64,000 bases of DNA from Toxorhynchites rutilus septentrionalis (GCF_029784135.1 NC_073746.1:68326763-68390762), one strand, 5' to 3'; positions 10,749-22,616 are shown, counted from the stretch's first letter. Notes: a model not told the origin generated them from the sequence alone. Numbers and translations are program-made.

Positions 10749-11001
10749 AACATTTGTTCCATGTAACGGAGAAACATGTTATTTGCAAGTAGTTGAAGAA
10801 TCTTGAACGAAAATTGTGTCTTATATCATGATGAGTTTTGGTAGGAGTACTAGGAAATTTATAGTAAAAGGAAATTGTAAAGAGTCAATTAGAAGATCAA
10901 TCAATGAATAGTTCTGCGATTGGATCAATAAACGAACGCTTAGTAAGAAAACGTGAACGTTCGAAAATATTGATAACAAACAATCCATTTCGTCAGCTAG
11001 T
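10749..11001 (+). repeat. Family C repeat, single right arm, internally deleted end
   Basis: It matches 17312-17542 and 58203-58432 through ATGTAACGGAGAAACATG, GAGAATTGTGTC-like and AGAAGATCAATCAATG landmarks. It terminates in CGTCAGCTAGT, a shortened form of the family terminus GTCGGGTCAGCTAGT. Non-coding. Confidence 0.6.
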
Positions 11002-12508
11002 TTCTCAGTACAAATGCTGGAATAAAATAAAATTACGCGGTGACGAATGAGGTGATAATTGTTTAATTCGAGAAACACAATCTTTGTTAACCACGCTTAC
11101 TCAATAAACCAGCAGAATGTTTTTGGACAGAAGTAAGTAACGAACTCAGTAAAAAAATATTGTGCGAACGTGTGTGCGAACCCAACTCTCACTCCGAGTC
11201 ACATCAAACTTTTAAGCTCGATAAAACGGGTAATTTATCGTAGTTAAATGTTTGTACTTGTCGAGATTGAGATCTGGACCATCGTCGTTTCATCCGTGTC
11301 GTCGTCGTCGTCATCATCATACCGCACGCGGTTGTTCGTTTATACGTGCCTGTGACTTGGTTCATGCCTTAGCTGCTGCTGATGCTGCTGCTGTTGCTTC
11401 CCAGAGATAACAGTTGGGTGAGTGGGAGGATGAGCGGGATGTCATATTTTGGACGGTACCGTCCGACAAATGCCGTCATCGTCTAAACGGCTTTTTAAGA
11501 CCCATACTCAGTCAAACAACGACCACAAGTAGGCAAACCCAGACTTGTGTCTGTTCTCCCCCCGCAAGATTTGGTGCCTTAATAAAGTCATACTTTTTAT
11601 CCCCCCCACATTAACAGTGAAGTTGATGTAGACACATCATACTTACTAGTCACAGTCGTTCGGTCGGTTCGCTCTCTTGTCCGTATGGAACGCTCCTTGG
11701 CAAAGTCCGTGTCCTCGCGACTCTCCCTCCCTTGGCCTCTCCCTCACCCTCTCAATGTCTGCCATCACATCATAAAACGGGACACATACCGGAGTGTTTG
11801 TTATGAAATTTTTATGATGTGGATGATTGATGTTTCTCAAAGGAAAGATACCGTTGCACGGGAAATACCTTCTCAGTAGCTTTGAAAATCTGCTTAGGTT
11901 GGGCACCCGCTGGATGGTGGACGAATCGGAGTCGGACGGAGAGGACGAAGGATGGATCACAACGATCAAATATGTGAATGTGGCTGCTGGAAGCCAGATG
12001 GTTGGTTTAGAGGCGTCTCTTTCACCAGCTACCTCTGACTTTCAGAAGCGTTATAAACAGACAGCAAAGTGCATATCCGGACAAACAGAGAGAGGATACA
12101 ATGTTGACGATAATAAAATACTTTTTCCAGCAGGGATATCATGATGGATACGAACTGTTGGCTTATAAGCAGATCTTTGGACGCAAACTAGCAGAAAATG
12201 TGGAACAATCTCATTGATAGTTCAAGCACTTCCCTTCATTGAACTAGAAAATATGCAAACGCCTGGAATCCAAGGCCATGGTTTTGAAAGGAAGAAATTT
12301 ATAGGAAATAATGGAGAGATTGATGGCGTCAGTCATTCCAGGAAATGTTTCTGATTACGACCAGTGTTGAATAAACGAATATCATGGTTTAACATATTTA
12401 AGTTGAAGCAAATTTATTATTAACTACTGACTTAACGAATTTCTGAACATTTCATAGAAGCTAATTGAAAAGAAATTGTATCCATCTATCACAACCACCA
12501 AAATCCGA
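11002..12508. other. Unassigned, possibly low-copy host DNA
   Basis: Trinucleotide runs (GTC/ATC near 11285-11320, GCT near 11370-11400) and otherwise ordinary sequence. Open frames of up to about 107 codons exist on both strands but overlap each other and show no domain or codon pattern I recognise. There is no evidence for an exon. Confidence 0.35.
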
Positions 12509-12546
12509 ATTTTTAGCGTTGCGTAACTTGTGCACCACGCCTAAAT
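12509..12546 (+). repeat. Degraded end of a GGCGTCGTGCAC-type MITE
   Basis: TAGCGTTGCGTAACTTGTGCA followed by CCACGCCT resembles one terminus of the complete element at 39594-39741. Only one end is visible. Confidence 0.45.
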
Positions 12547-12989
12547 GGGCCGTAGACCAGTTAAAAAGCACCAATGTGTAAATAATTTACATCATCTATT
12601 ACTGTCCATCAACTGACCATCTTTGTGTGTTATTCTAGCCACTATGTCCATGCACCAATCATCATGTGATGGTGATCCCAGCCTCTCACGTCACATACGA
12701 TCGATCTGCTGCATCGGTAATTGGTGCTATTTATAAACACAACAATGGAAGCCTCATATCAACAGTCCCGTTGTGTCCAACTGTGAACATTCGAACAATA
12801 GGAATATTCTTACGTCGAAATATGCGACATGTGTTGTGTACCGATAGAATAGGAATACTCTAACGCCCAAAAACGGCTATTGTGTAATAGATAAAAATGT
12901 GTATCGATGAGATAGAAAAACTCTTACGCCTAAATGGCTACTATGTAATATACAACATGAGAAAAATGTACACAAGTACACTAGATGAG

Positions 12990-13450
12990 CCTAATAATAA
13001 AAATAAACAGATGGGATATAAAAATTCTATTACTGTGAATAACAATTTATTTTTCTTAAGATATACAACTGATTAATTGTGCGTTATCAAATAGCGCTAT
13101 GTGCCTCGTGTTGATTGGCCCTATTTGTGCTCATCAAATTGTTCCGACTAAAAGCAGCAACAAGAGCAACAGCAAAATACAAAATTCGAATACACGAATA
13201 CCACTGCGGAAACAACGAAAACAACCACTGCAACCCACCGTACATATCGTTCTACCAAAACAAATGAGAAGAAAAGAGAAGGGAAAAATTAGGTTGTGAG
13301 CCACACATCATGTATTTCTCCAGTCACCCATCCAGCTTAAAAATGCTCGCTCCGCTCCGAAAGCATTCTCGATCATTCTCGTCAAACTTTACACCATTGT
13401 GGTTGTATCGCATCGTGTCGCATCGCATCGTATATTCTATCCAAGAGAAA
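12990..13450 (+). repeat. Diverged AE1-type 5' segment with histone-promoter-like sequence
   Basis: The order of landmarks follows AE1: a leader ending in GATTGGCC-type CCAAT sequence, GCTCATCAAAT, a purine-rich stretch, then CCAGCTTAAAAATGCTCGCTC and TCATTCTCGTCAAAC at 13332-13388. The last resembles the AE1 core promoter. The H2A coding part is absent. Both element ends are unrecognisable. Confidence 0.45.
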
Positions 13451-13460
13451 CAAGCAAACT

Positions 13461-14120
13461 AAGACATTGACTGAATATTATTGTCACTCTAGCTATCATC
13501 AGTCACTTAGAAGAGAGAGTTCACAATTAATGCTTTCTTTTTATATTAAATACTATAGAAAAGCTTTCGAGAAAAGTTATGCGTTGCAATGGATGAAGCA
13601 AATTATTTGCAAGTATGTTACTTTAACGCCTTCGCGTACAACATCGAGTCTCACTCGTGGTGTACTTGCATAACATAGGGCGCCAGAACGCTCAGCAGAG
13701 TTGTGAAATCACTTGATGTGTGATGTATCAAACAATACGTTAAGGGATTAAGTTCTTGGGGTCGTTAACATTTGTGATGTTATATGCTAACCGAAAGTGA
13801 AAAAGTAAAAATTCAAATTTTCAGATTTTCTTAATAATCATGTTTCTGGGAGTGTTGGAAATGTATTCTAAAAGATACTGAATAACTACTTAGATTCGCT
13901 TTACGTTATTTATATTGAATTCGTTGGTATAGTCCTAATACTCTACGGTCTCTAACCCGTCTTTTATCCTAGGACTAACCGTTATCAAGATATAACCAAT
14001 CTAATGTTCATGAAATATTATGCTGGGGAGAAAGAAAACCAATATTTTCTCGGTAGCTGGCTGTAGTGATCGTTATCTCGCGGAGTATAAAGGCTATCTG
14101 GCTGTAGTGATCGATATCAC
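13461..14120. other. Unassigned; short dispersed-repeat traces
   Basis: No gene seen. GTACAACATCGAGTCTCAC near 13640 recurs in diverged form near 34735. A short palindrome AGTGATCGATATCACT sits at about 14106-14121, immediately before the AE3 5' end. Confidence 0.35.
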
Positions 14121-14375
14121 TTTTTGACGTAGGACTACGTCTTTCATTTCTATACCGGGGTGTAAAATCAAAGTTTCGAAAACGAAAGCGTTACGCCGGA
14201 GACCGAGATTTTGAGCGTTAATAGCTCCTAAACAACTGATCGAAATGATATGATAAACACTTCATTCGAAAGTTAAAATGTCTACGCGTTCTATACTTGT
14301 TACTTTCTGATCCTAAAACTTGTTTCAATAGTCTTAAAATTGCTTTCAAAACAGGCTATTGAAATCACCAATCGG

Positions 14376-14410
14376 TATATAAGCGAGCGCCGCTCGGAAA
14401 TCCACTCAGT
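14376..14410 (+). promoter_or_regulatory. Captured Pol II core promoter (TATA plus initiator) in AE3
   Basis: TATATAA at 14376-14382 is followed by TCAGT at 14406-14410. The initiator A is 32 bp downstream of the first T, the arthropod spacing. An upstream ACCAAT box lies at 14368-14373. The block is preserved in all four better AE3 copies (10419-10453 minus, 42623-42657 minus, 63914-63948 plus). The gene it came from is not identified. Confidence 0.55.
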
Positions 14411-14586
14411 TCAAATTGAACAGCGATTGGTGCATGTTGTCGCTGTTGTGGTGAAGCTCTTCATTTATCATGAATGCGCGGATGAACGATGTCACCAAGA
14501 GCCTGTTTGTGCACCTTAGGCCAGAAGGGAATCCATCAGGAGGAGAGTAATGCCACAAACGGTTCCCCGGGAAGATCTCGAAGCAG

Positions 14587-14613
14587 CCGCCACACACACA
14601 CACACACACACAT
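14587..14613 (+). repeat. CA microsatellite
   Basis: A run of (CA)n inside AE3. The other AE3 copies have shorter versions of the same run near 10230, 39370 and 42435. Confidence 0.9.
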
Positions 14614-15811
14614 ACACGCGCGGAATTCTTTCCGTTTGGATGCCATTCAACATAGAAAGATCTGGAAAATAATCTGCCAGTTCCTTTGGGAATTTAAAAA
14701 TACATTCATGTGAAAGAGTTTATTTGAATGTTTTCTATCCATGTAACACTGTGACCAAATACATTTGGTTTTGTGGTTTTTCAATCAATCGCAATTAACA
14801 GGATAGCTTCAGAAGATTATTCTTCCCCATCAGTAGGATATTTCCGTATCCAATATTGTATGCGCCCGCAATCGATTATTGCTCAGTCGCCGAAAGTTCC
14901 GAGCTCAGAGAGTTCATTCCCCTCTAGTTTGCCTTCCAAATTGCCATCGTAAACCACGCCTTCTCTCGATTCAATCACACACAAAAAGCATACTTAAGCG
15001 ATATTCTGGTGGTGAGATGCATTCATTTTTCGTGAGGACATCGACAAGACAACATCGTTTCTGAGGGTGCTCGACGGCGAAGGATCGAGATCTGCCCTGA
15101 AACGTAATCAGTTTGTTTGAAACAGTGAGGGAGCACAGAGAAGCCGATCCTTCAGGAGAAGAGAAGGTGACCATCGAAGTAGCCGCTACATACACACATA
15201 CACGCACGGAATTCTTTCCGTTTGGATGCCATTCAGCATCGAGAAAGATCCGGAAAATAATCTGCCAGTTCCTCTGGGAATTTAAAAATACATTCATGTG
15301 AAAGAGTTTATTTGAATGTTTTCTATCCATGTAACACTGTGACCAAATATGTCTCAATCAAGTGCTATTAACAGATGGTTATCGAGTTAGCATTAACCAC
15401 AGGTGGGCTTCCAGTATCGAGGAAAATGTGGAAATATTTAATCGTTACTGAAAATAATCTGCCAGTTCCTCTGGGAATTTAAAATTACATTCATGTGAAA
15501 AAGTTTATTTGAATGTTTTCTATCCATGTAACACTGTGACCAAATACATTTGGTTTTGTGATTTTCAATCAATCGCAATTAACAGGATAGCTTCTGAAGA
15601 TTATTCTTCCCCATCAGTAGGATATTTCCGTATCCAATATTGGATGCATAAAACCTTGTGCCTCCAACGTAACGCTCTCGTTTTCGAAGTCCCCCAAATA
15701 TTCATTCATTCAGAATGAATTTAGATTCAACTTCAAACGAATGATCTCTAAATCAACGATAGTCCTACGTCACCCTTGCGGTTATACCATAGATATAACC
15801 CACTTCCTGTT

Positions 15812-16029
15812 TTCTGGTATTGAATTCAATTTTTGAGTAAGATTTTTTAACAGTGAATTTAAAGCGACATTTCTCCTAAATAATCCATTTATTTTTCAAA
15901 ACTTCGTCGACCATTATATTTTAATCACAATTCTTGTTTTAAGTTACGATTTTTCGAAAAAAAACTCAATGATTTTGAATACACCCTTTTAAAAAATCAG
16001 TCGTAATTTAAAATGGTTATTTATGTATA
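15812..16029. other. Unassigned AT-rich spacer
   Basis: No feature seen between the AE3 3' end and the AE1-type 3' end. Confidence 0.4.
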
Positions 16030-16030
16030 T

Positions 16031-16085
16031 AAAAGACGGGTAGGTAATGTCGGGGACATAACCGGATAGACGTAGGACTACACCA
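16031..16085 (-). mobile_element. AE1-type 3' end fragment
   Basis: Read on the minus strand: inverted core (GTAGTCCTACGTC), hairpin of the GGTTATGTC type (16043-16063, one stem mismatch), then ACCTACCCGTC and a T-rich run. It matches the AE1 ends at 2484 and 32682. The body of the element is not recognisable in the adjacent sequence. Confidence 0.55.
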
Positions 16086-16329
16086 AGGGGTGTCCATTAT
16101 TCGAATATCATGGAGATCCCACAGATCCCAGAATTACCAACTTTTCATGCACAAAATTAAAGAAGAAATTGAATGGATAGAATAAAACCTCAGCACACGA
16201 CCAATTTTGATTGTTTCATATTTGCATATAAACAAATGTTGTAGGGATTATTGTTCAGCCGGCAACGAACACATACTTGATAGCAAGCATATCGTAATAG
16301 GAATTTACCGTCTGGTATCGTGAAATAAT

Positions 16330-16612
16330 TTGGGTTTGCATTCCTCATGAATGACTGTGTTCTACTAGTCAAGTCCTTTTTATTACCCATATTGATGGGG
16401 CTTTGAGAAAATAGGGAATCCGCCATTTTGTAGCGGCAGCCATCTTGGATTTTGAAGATCATGAAATACGCAGTTTAATAATGACTGCATAGATAAAGGT
16501 GTGTTAGAAATCTCAGATCAATCGGTCACCAGGAAGGGAGTCAAATTTCAATAAATGAGGTACAGCGCTATAGACAAACATGTCACAGCTGAAACAGCTA
16601 AATAAAATTATT
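16330..16612 (+). repeat. Family D repeat, copy 2
   Basis: It aligns with 5580-5868 through ACTGTGTTCTACTAGTCAAG, CCCATATTGATGGGG, CGCCATTTTGTAGC and CATCTTGGATTTTGAAGATC. Non-coding. Confidence 0.55.
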
Positions 16613-16789
16613 TAAAAACTCCAGCATTCAATCAAATCGAGCGCGATTAGCCTCTACCTCACTCGGCGCGACGCTTCCACACTATTAATACACTTTGATA
16701 GGCTCCCCTGCTCGCATAGAAACTCCTGTCTCTACCTCTTGCGGTATCCCACCGCATACATCCCTTGCAAATGCAGCGATATCTCTTAT

Positions 16790-17542
16790 GCTCATACATA
16801 TGAAACACAAATTTCTGCATTACTCTCTTGGGGGGAGGGGGGTTGCCATACAAATGAAATACAAATTTCTCGAGAATTAATTAAGCAAATGAAACGAAAT
16901 TTGGAATTTGGAGGTTTTATGGTGCAATAAATGATTCTATGGTGGTTAGATACTTCTCCCCTCTTTCTTAGAGGGGCCTGCCATACAAATGAAACACAAA
17001 TTTCTGCATTACTTGAGAATTAATCAAGCAAATGATACCAAATTAGGCATATGGAGGTTTAAGGGTGCAATAAATGTTTCTATGGTGATTCGACACTCCT
17101 CCCTTCTCTCTTAGGGTGGGCTGTCATACAAACGGAAAAAAAAATTCTGCATAACTCGAAAACTAATCAAGCAAATGGAGAAAAAATTGGCATATGAAGA
17201 TTTTAGGGGACACGAAACGTTTCTGTGGTGAATAGACACTCCTCCCCCCTCTCTAAGGGGTGAAGAGGAGTGGAGTCTGTCTTTATTCTATAATATTTTC
17301 TGTATCTAACATTTATTCCATGTAACGGAGAAACATGTTATTTGCAAGTGGTTGAAAAATCTTGAACGAGAATTGTGTCTGAAAATAATCTGATATCATA
17401 ATGATGAGTTTTGGTAGAAGTACTAGGAATTTTATAGTAAAAGGTAAATTCAACGGGGTCGATTAGAAGATCAATCAATGACCAGTTCAGCGATTACAAA
17501 AAACAAATGTTGAGCGGAACTAAGTTTGCCGGGTCAGCTAGT
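16790..17542 (+). repeat. Family C repeat with tandem units of about 140 bp and terminus GGGTCAGCTAGT
   Basis: Units recur at about 16848, 16981 and 17123 (landmark CATACAAATGAAACACAAATT), each with a run of C/T then AGGGG. They are followed by the conserved right arm (17312-17542), which ends in GCCGGGTCAGCTAGT. The same order appears, as two inverted arms, at 52321-60193. Confidence 0.6.
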
Positions 17543-17614
17543 TTTTTTTATCCAAAATATATATTTTATTAAGGCTCATATGGCGTCAGCCTAACGGGGC
17601 CGGGAGTTCAATAG
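17543..17614 (-). mobile_element. Very short LINE 3' end insertion with 12-bp target duplication
   Basis: The 72-bp insertion begins with a T-run (poly-A on the minus strand) and is bounded by GGGTCAGCTAGT on both sides (17531-17542, 17615-17626), the terminus of the family C repeat. Read on the minus strand it ends GCCTTAATAAAATATATATT, typical of a LINE 3' untranslated region with a polyadenylation signal. It is a severely 5'-truncated retroposed copy. Confidence 0.75.
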
Positions 17615-17869
17615 GGGTCAGCTAGTATCATAATGAAAATTATGATCTTGGGTAGCTTCCATCATATGTATCAGGTTTCAATAAAATCTAAGGGGGTCGC
17701 TTAAAAATAAGCTGTTTTTTCTGGGACTGATTTGGCATGGAATCGCTCATCATCAAATCTTATGTGTCAGAATTCCTGTAAGTATTTTGATTGAAATTGC
17801 CCTTGTATTTATACTGACAAGAATAGCGAAAATTTGCACCAACTTACCATATTTTATGTTTTCCGACAT

Positions 17870-17887
17870 GCCTTCGTGGCGCAATCG

Positions 17888-17922
<35 letters not shown>

Positions 17923-17939
17923 GAGTCCACCCGGGGGCG
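17870..17939 (+). tRNA. tRNA-Asn(GTT), D-arm deletion, probably a pseudogene
   Basis: Identical to the gene at 22543-22616 except for loss of 4 nt (TTAG or equivalent) in the D-arm, giving 70 rather than 74 nt. Acceptor, anticodon (GTT in loop CTGTTAA) and T arms are complete. The loss removes part of the D-stem or loop and of the internal A box, so both folding and Pol III transcription are doubtful. A TTTTT tract follows at about 17946. Confidence 0.85.
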
Positions 17940-19237
17940 TGATTATTTTTAATGTTGAAAAATAATTGTATTGTAAAAATAAAATAATAAAAATAATCAT
18001 AAAAATAATTGTATTCTTAAAAATAATACACAAAATCTGGTAAACAAAACTGAATAATAATATTTCAACGCTAATGTGTGTATCACGAGATTCAAGTTTT
18101 TTACTTGGAACCAGCGGGTAAATGAGGTTGGTTCGTCAGATTTTGAGTGTGGTCACGCAACTAGTAAGTGCAAATCGATTTTTCTTCATGGAAATCACAT
18201 GTAATCGAGACGAGTTGGGATTTGTTGAAATGCACCAAATTTACATGATGTTTACAACATTTGTAAGTGTTGTAAGTGAAAAGGTCTGAATACGTACCAA
18301 ATAATCATCTAGTGATTGATTTAAAGTTAGATCAAATGAGGGACTCGTTGACATCAATAGAAGGTGGACTCTATAAATCTTTAAAACATGTGAAGCCGTT
18401 GAAACATTGAAACAAACTTTAAAACTACTGTAAATCATGAAAAAGAAAATTTTATTTATATGTTTAAAAACTTTATAATACCTGATTTGACATAGGTGCG
18501 TTGAACTAGATCATTCAAAAAAGTGAACAAATCAAGATCAAATACCCTGGGCCAGATTCTCGAATACACTTCGAATACACTTCACGGTGGAAACGGAATG
18601 AAACGTATCCGCGATGACAACGGTACGGTGTCGACATCTGAATACGAGATTAAATACCCACTAAACTTATCATTTGACGAATTTACGCAAAGCTGAATCA
18701 GCTCATGCGACATCTACATTAGAGCTCAGAACCACAAAAGTGAGGGTGTTTGTTTATTTTACGCACTGAAAAGCAAGATTCGGTTGTGATTATTCATTTT
18801 ATTTCAGCTTAGATTCATTTCAGCCATTGCATGTCGTCAGTATATGGTAAGAAAGTTGGAGTTTTGTATATTCACGATGGTTTCAACATGTGATTTGACC
18901 AAAGTCATCTTCGAAAATTTTAAGTTTGATAGTGCATACCGGTTATTGATACTATGGATAATTGCGATGAAATCGATATCATATCAAATTGGCTGATATC
19001 ATTGATTATGTAGGGGCCGATACGAGAAGGATTTGCATTATTTTTAGCGCAAAACAAACAGTTGAAAAAAATTAAAGTTACAATACTTATAACAAGCCAT
19101 TCCTCGTAATATACATAGCACATTCTAAAATGATGATTTTCTAACCTTTTCAGCGTAGAAAGAATACTTGAGTTCGGGAAATTTGAAGGAAAATTCGGAT
19201 TTTTCTAACAAATTTAAACGAATTTCATATTTAAAAA
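17940..19237. other. Unassigned AT-rich segment
   Basis: No gene found. Near 18550-18600 is a trace of a dispersed repeat (CACTTCACGGTGGAAACG) that recurs in inverse near 26880-26925. Confidence 0.4.
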
Positions 19238-20700
19238 AATTATAGGAGGTTGTGTACAAATACGACCACATTGTTGACGTAGAACTACGCTGTTATTTTA
19301 TATAAGTCGCTTGTTTATACCTTCGGATATTGTTCTATAATGCTGTGAAATTTTAGAAACAACTGCATAGTTGAATAATCTCTGATATGGTTTTTCCATT
19401 GTAGAATCAGTTGACGTCAGTTATTCTTGCCCTCGCAGAACAATACACTAGCTGATCTTATGTCGCAATTTATTTCATGTCAATGCATTGTAAATTTACC
19501 CCGAACGCTATTCCGGTGGCCTCGAACGCTATTTTTTTGGCCGATAGACTTTTCGCCATTGACATAGACATAGAGAGCCATACATTGGTGGCTTGAACCT
19601 ACTAGGAATATAAACACTTCTCATCATTTTGCGCTATTCTCAAAAGAAACGCTTCTGTTAATATTACTGGCCTCGAAAAAAGCTGCTTACTTTCTCATGC
19701 TCGAGATAAGCACAGTTGTCACCCGTAGTGGAGGATGTTTTGCTAGCGGCAAGCGAATTCTAATCACATGCAAAATTCTAGAACGACATTTACTTTCTTC
19801 TTGGTGACTAAACAAGCAAAATAAACTTTTTTTGTGAATATCAACAACCTCGAAAACAGTAGCATTGCTTCATTATGATCAAGTTTAGCGCATTACATTT
19901 TTGACTGACGCGCTGAAGTCGCCTACTTCGCTGTTGTTCGATGCGATGTCGCACTCGCGAAGGCTCGGTTCAGTGCGAGCGCTTTCCACTGCACCAACAT
20001 CGCGTGCATCATTAGATGATGATGCTGGCCTCGATATTTTCTTGCCCCTGGCAATGCGTCCGTTTTTTGCAGGGCTCGAGCCTGCCTTCCTTCCTTCTTC
20101 TTGCTCATCACACATTACGCGAAGCGTCTTATTTATGACGCGGAAAGAAAAACACACGGTACGAATAACGCGAAAAACAAACTGAAAAAACCACACGACG
20201 ATATTCAAGTTGGATTACCACTGGTGGGGTCCAAACTTAGATCGAAGCGCAGCGAAAGCAAAGTGAACTGGATCGCTCAACAGTCCGATGCCGAATTAAA
20301 GTTTGCCTCAGCGAGATCCACTGTTGTTTATACTCTAGGCAAGTGTTTCCCTTCATTCTTCTTCTTTTCCTTTGTTCACGGAGACTTTCAATCCTACGAT
20401 TTCCCCTTCGTTGCCCGTTATTGACAACTTTGTTCGGGAAAGCACACAAATGGACAGAACAAATGTATGAGAAAATTGAAACGCTTAAAGTTTTCATGAA
20501 TTTTAACCAATTACAAACCAGGGGATTCTAATGTATAGCATATTAAACGAATCTTAGGGAATTTCCGATTCGTTTAGTATGTAAATCGCCAAAATCCGTT
20601 CACGGCAAAAATAGTTATTAACGTTAACTTTATTTCATAAAAGCGTGACCTGTTTTCTGATTTGACACCCTTAATGAAAGACGTAGTTCTACGTCAAAAA
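19238..20700 (-). mobile_element. AE4 element, copy a
   Basis: Read on the minus strand it begins TTTTGACGTAGAACTACGTC (around 20700) and ends with CGTAGTTCTACGTCAA and a GGTCGTAT/GTGTACAACC-type hairpin (19248-19267) followed by TCCTATA and T-rich sequence. Its outer parts match 58433-60155, but internal cargo differs. The GC-richer stretch at about 19900-20290 is specific to this copy. Confidence 0.55.
19885..20208 (-). other. Open stretch in AE4a cargo, unknown origin
   Basis: A 107-codon minus-strand frame includes the basic, Ser/Ala-rich stretch GRKAGSSPAKNGRIARGKK. It is GC-richer than its surroundings and is preceded on that strand by an ATAAATAAG motif. It does not match a histone or any family I know, and a plus-strand frame of 94 codons overlaps it. 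It may be a captured 5' gene fragment. I would not call it a gene. Confidence 0.25.
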
Positions 20701-20855
20701 TGATGAAATATTTTTGTCCGCTTGCTTGTATGAAAATCGTCCATAATGCACTGTGAGTCTGATCCCGAACGCCATTCCACAGTGAAAACGAAATGATTTG
20801 TATGCAAGGTTAAATGCATTTTATTTCATTTTCACCGTGAATTAGTCCCTGTATC

Positions 20856-21788
20856 CAGGGATGCCAGGTGATTTTTTCAAAAGTCTTCAAATGTCTTCAC
20901 AATCATATCGGAGGAAACTAAAATAACTTACTTTCGAACAAAGTTTGATGGCTTATTCAATGTTTATTCTAATTGGTATTGTTGTATAGCGCATTTCATT
21001 AAGCTTATATTGTGGTTTTGAAGTTTACTTCAATAAATGTAAACAAAGAATATAGAGCGCAACTGCGAACTAAATTTTATGAGTTTGGAAATGATAATTG
21101 GCTTGATAAACAATTGATTGAGTGAATCTAGCCTCAGTTATTCCACAGAAACTGAACTGTAATAACTCAGTTTGTTTATTTCAGCTTCGAAGTTTTGGTT
21201 GTAACTCAAATCATTTTTATAATATAAATTATTGAAACGGTATGTAATCCGAAAAAAATCGATTTGTTAAATGGCGGTTTGAAAAATCTTGATTAATTTA
21301 TTGCATAGTATAGGCCCAAAATAGTAAAAATACAATGTCACAATCATTCGAATTCTCAAGCGCAAATGAACTAATGTCTTCTAGAGACAATTTCATATTC
21401 AATATTCAGACCGCTTGAGGTTCTCCAGAATTTGGAATAAAAGTCGTTTTGTAGTTTAATTCTTTATATATTTTCTTGTTGATTTTATGCTTGAAAAAGA
21501 TTGAAAAAAGCAAATGACTCCGAGACAAAAGTTTCCGTTGAATACTATGAACAAAAGTAAACAAGCGACACAGATAAAAAAGCGAACGACTGACATTGAG
21601 ACATATCCCTACTTCTTTTGATGATATTTTCGGCCAATAGTTTGATTTCATGGAAATTATATCGCTCAAAAACCCGCGTACACTATCATACTGAAATGTC
21701 TTCACATATTTCATAATGTCTTCAAAATGTCTTCACAAAATCAAATGTCTTCACAGTAAGTCAAATGTCTTCAAACCTGGCATCTCTG
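20856..21788 (+). mobile_element. Non-autonomous hAT element
   Basis: The 933-bp element begins CAGGGATGCCAGGT and ends with the inverted match ACCTGGCATCTCTG. It is flanked by an exact 8-bp duplication CCTGTATC (20848-20855 and 21789-21796), the hAT signature. Sub-terminal repeats of GTCTTCA(A/C) occur near both ends. No transposase frame. It sits in another dispersed repeat (TTCACCGTGAATTAGT). Confidence 0.85.
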
Positions 21789-21796
21789 CCTGTATC

Positions 21797-22182
21797 TTCG
21801 ATGGGCCGGATTGTTGCATGCGATTACCTGCTGCAATAAACAACTTGTACACAACTTTGAATAACTTTACTGTTTCCAGATAGTATACTTTTAGGCGCGA
21901 CGATGCCAAACAGAAAACGAAATTGTTTTGGTTCTGTTCTAACTCTATCAAAAATTGATATGGCCAAGAGCAACCATTTTCTATTTCTATTTTTAGCTAC
22001 ATCTGCCTGTGGCAGATGATGCCTGCAGCGGGCACTTTTGTGAGAAGAACAGTGTTCCGATGAAGAGATGTTTTCATCAGAACTGTTCTTCGCACACAAG
22101 TAAAGGTACTACCGCGAAGGTATCGCGATTGAGCCTCAAATAAACGAATTGAAAGAAAGCTATTGGATGATAGATGATATAT
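21797..22182. other. Unassigned
   Basis: Short frames only. No recognised gene or element. Confidence 0.4.
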
Positions 22183-22186
22183 TTAA

Positions 22187-22366
22187 CACTAGATTGCCCA
22201 AGTAAGTCATCTTGACTGCTTTTCTTTTTCCATTAGAAAAATAATTATGACACAATTTCTTAATTGACTTTTTAACTTTTCAAGAAATTGTGTCATGATG
22301 TGTCATAATTATTTCTCTAATTGAAATTGAAAAGCAGTCAAAATGACTTATTTGGACAATCTAGTG
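22187..22366. mobile_element. piggyBac-type MITE (foldback)
   Basis: The 180-bp element has ends CACTAGATTG...CAATCTAGTG directly flanked by TTAA on each side (22183-22186, 22367-22370). The inverted arms extend about 80 bp, so nearly the whole element folds back on itself. TTAA duplication and a C-starting terminus fit piggyBac. Confidence 0.8.
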
Positions 22367-22542
22367 TTAATATTAAGCGAAATAATTATTCTTATCAATA
22401 TCATTTAAAACGTGTCTCCATCATATTTACAGTAAATGTTTTCTTGTATTTTTTATGATTATTAAATAATTAAATTTTAGAAATTTATTTTTAGTATCTT
22501 TCGCACATTTTTCAGCTCGATTTTTTATCACCATTCCAACAC

Positions 22543-22547
22543 GCCTT

Positions 22548-22599
<52 letters not shown>

Positions 22600-22616
22600 G
22601 AGTCCACCCGGGGGCG
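22543..22616 (+). tRNA. tRNA-Asn(GTT)
   Basis: A 74-nt cloverleaf: acceptor GCCTTCG/CGGGGGC with two G-T pairs, D-arm GGCGCAATCGGTTAGCGCG, anticodon loop CTGTTAA (GTT), T-arm GGTGGTTCGAGTCCACC. No intron. It is the intact reference for the damaged copy at 17870. Confidence 0.97.

Larger units (their letters stand above)
14121..15811 (+). mobile_element. AE3 element, copy 2
   Basis: Starts TTTTTGACGTAGGACTACG and ends with the inverted core (ATAGTCCTACGTCA), the hairpin GGTTATACC/GATATAACC (15780-15800), then CACTTCCTG and a T-run. It carries the TATA/initiator promoter block, a CA microsatellite at 14587-14613, and repeats of the module of about 250 bp. Part of it (about 15020-15100) resembles the SINE-like sequence at 369-564. 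No transposition gene. Confidence 0.6.

Noticed and set aside
11646..11969. 107-codon frame as a host exon
   Set aside because: No motif, overlaps open frames on the other strand, and composition is like non-coding neighbours.
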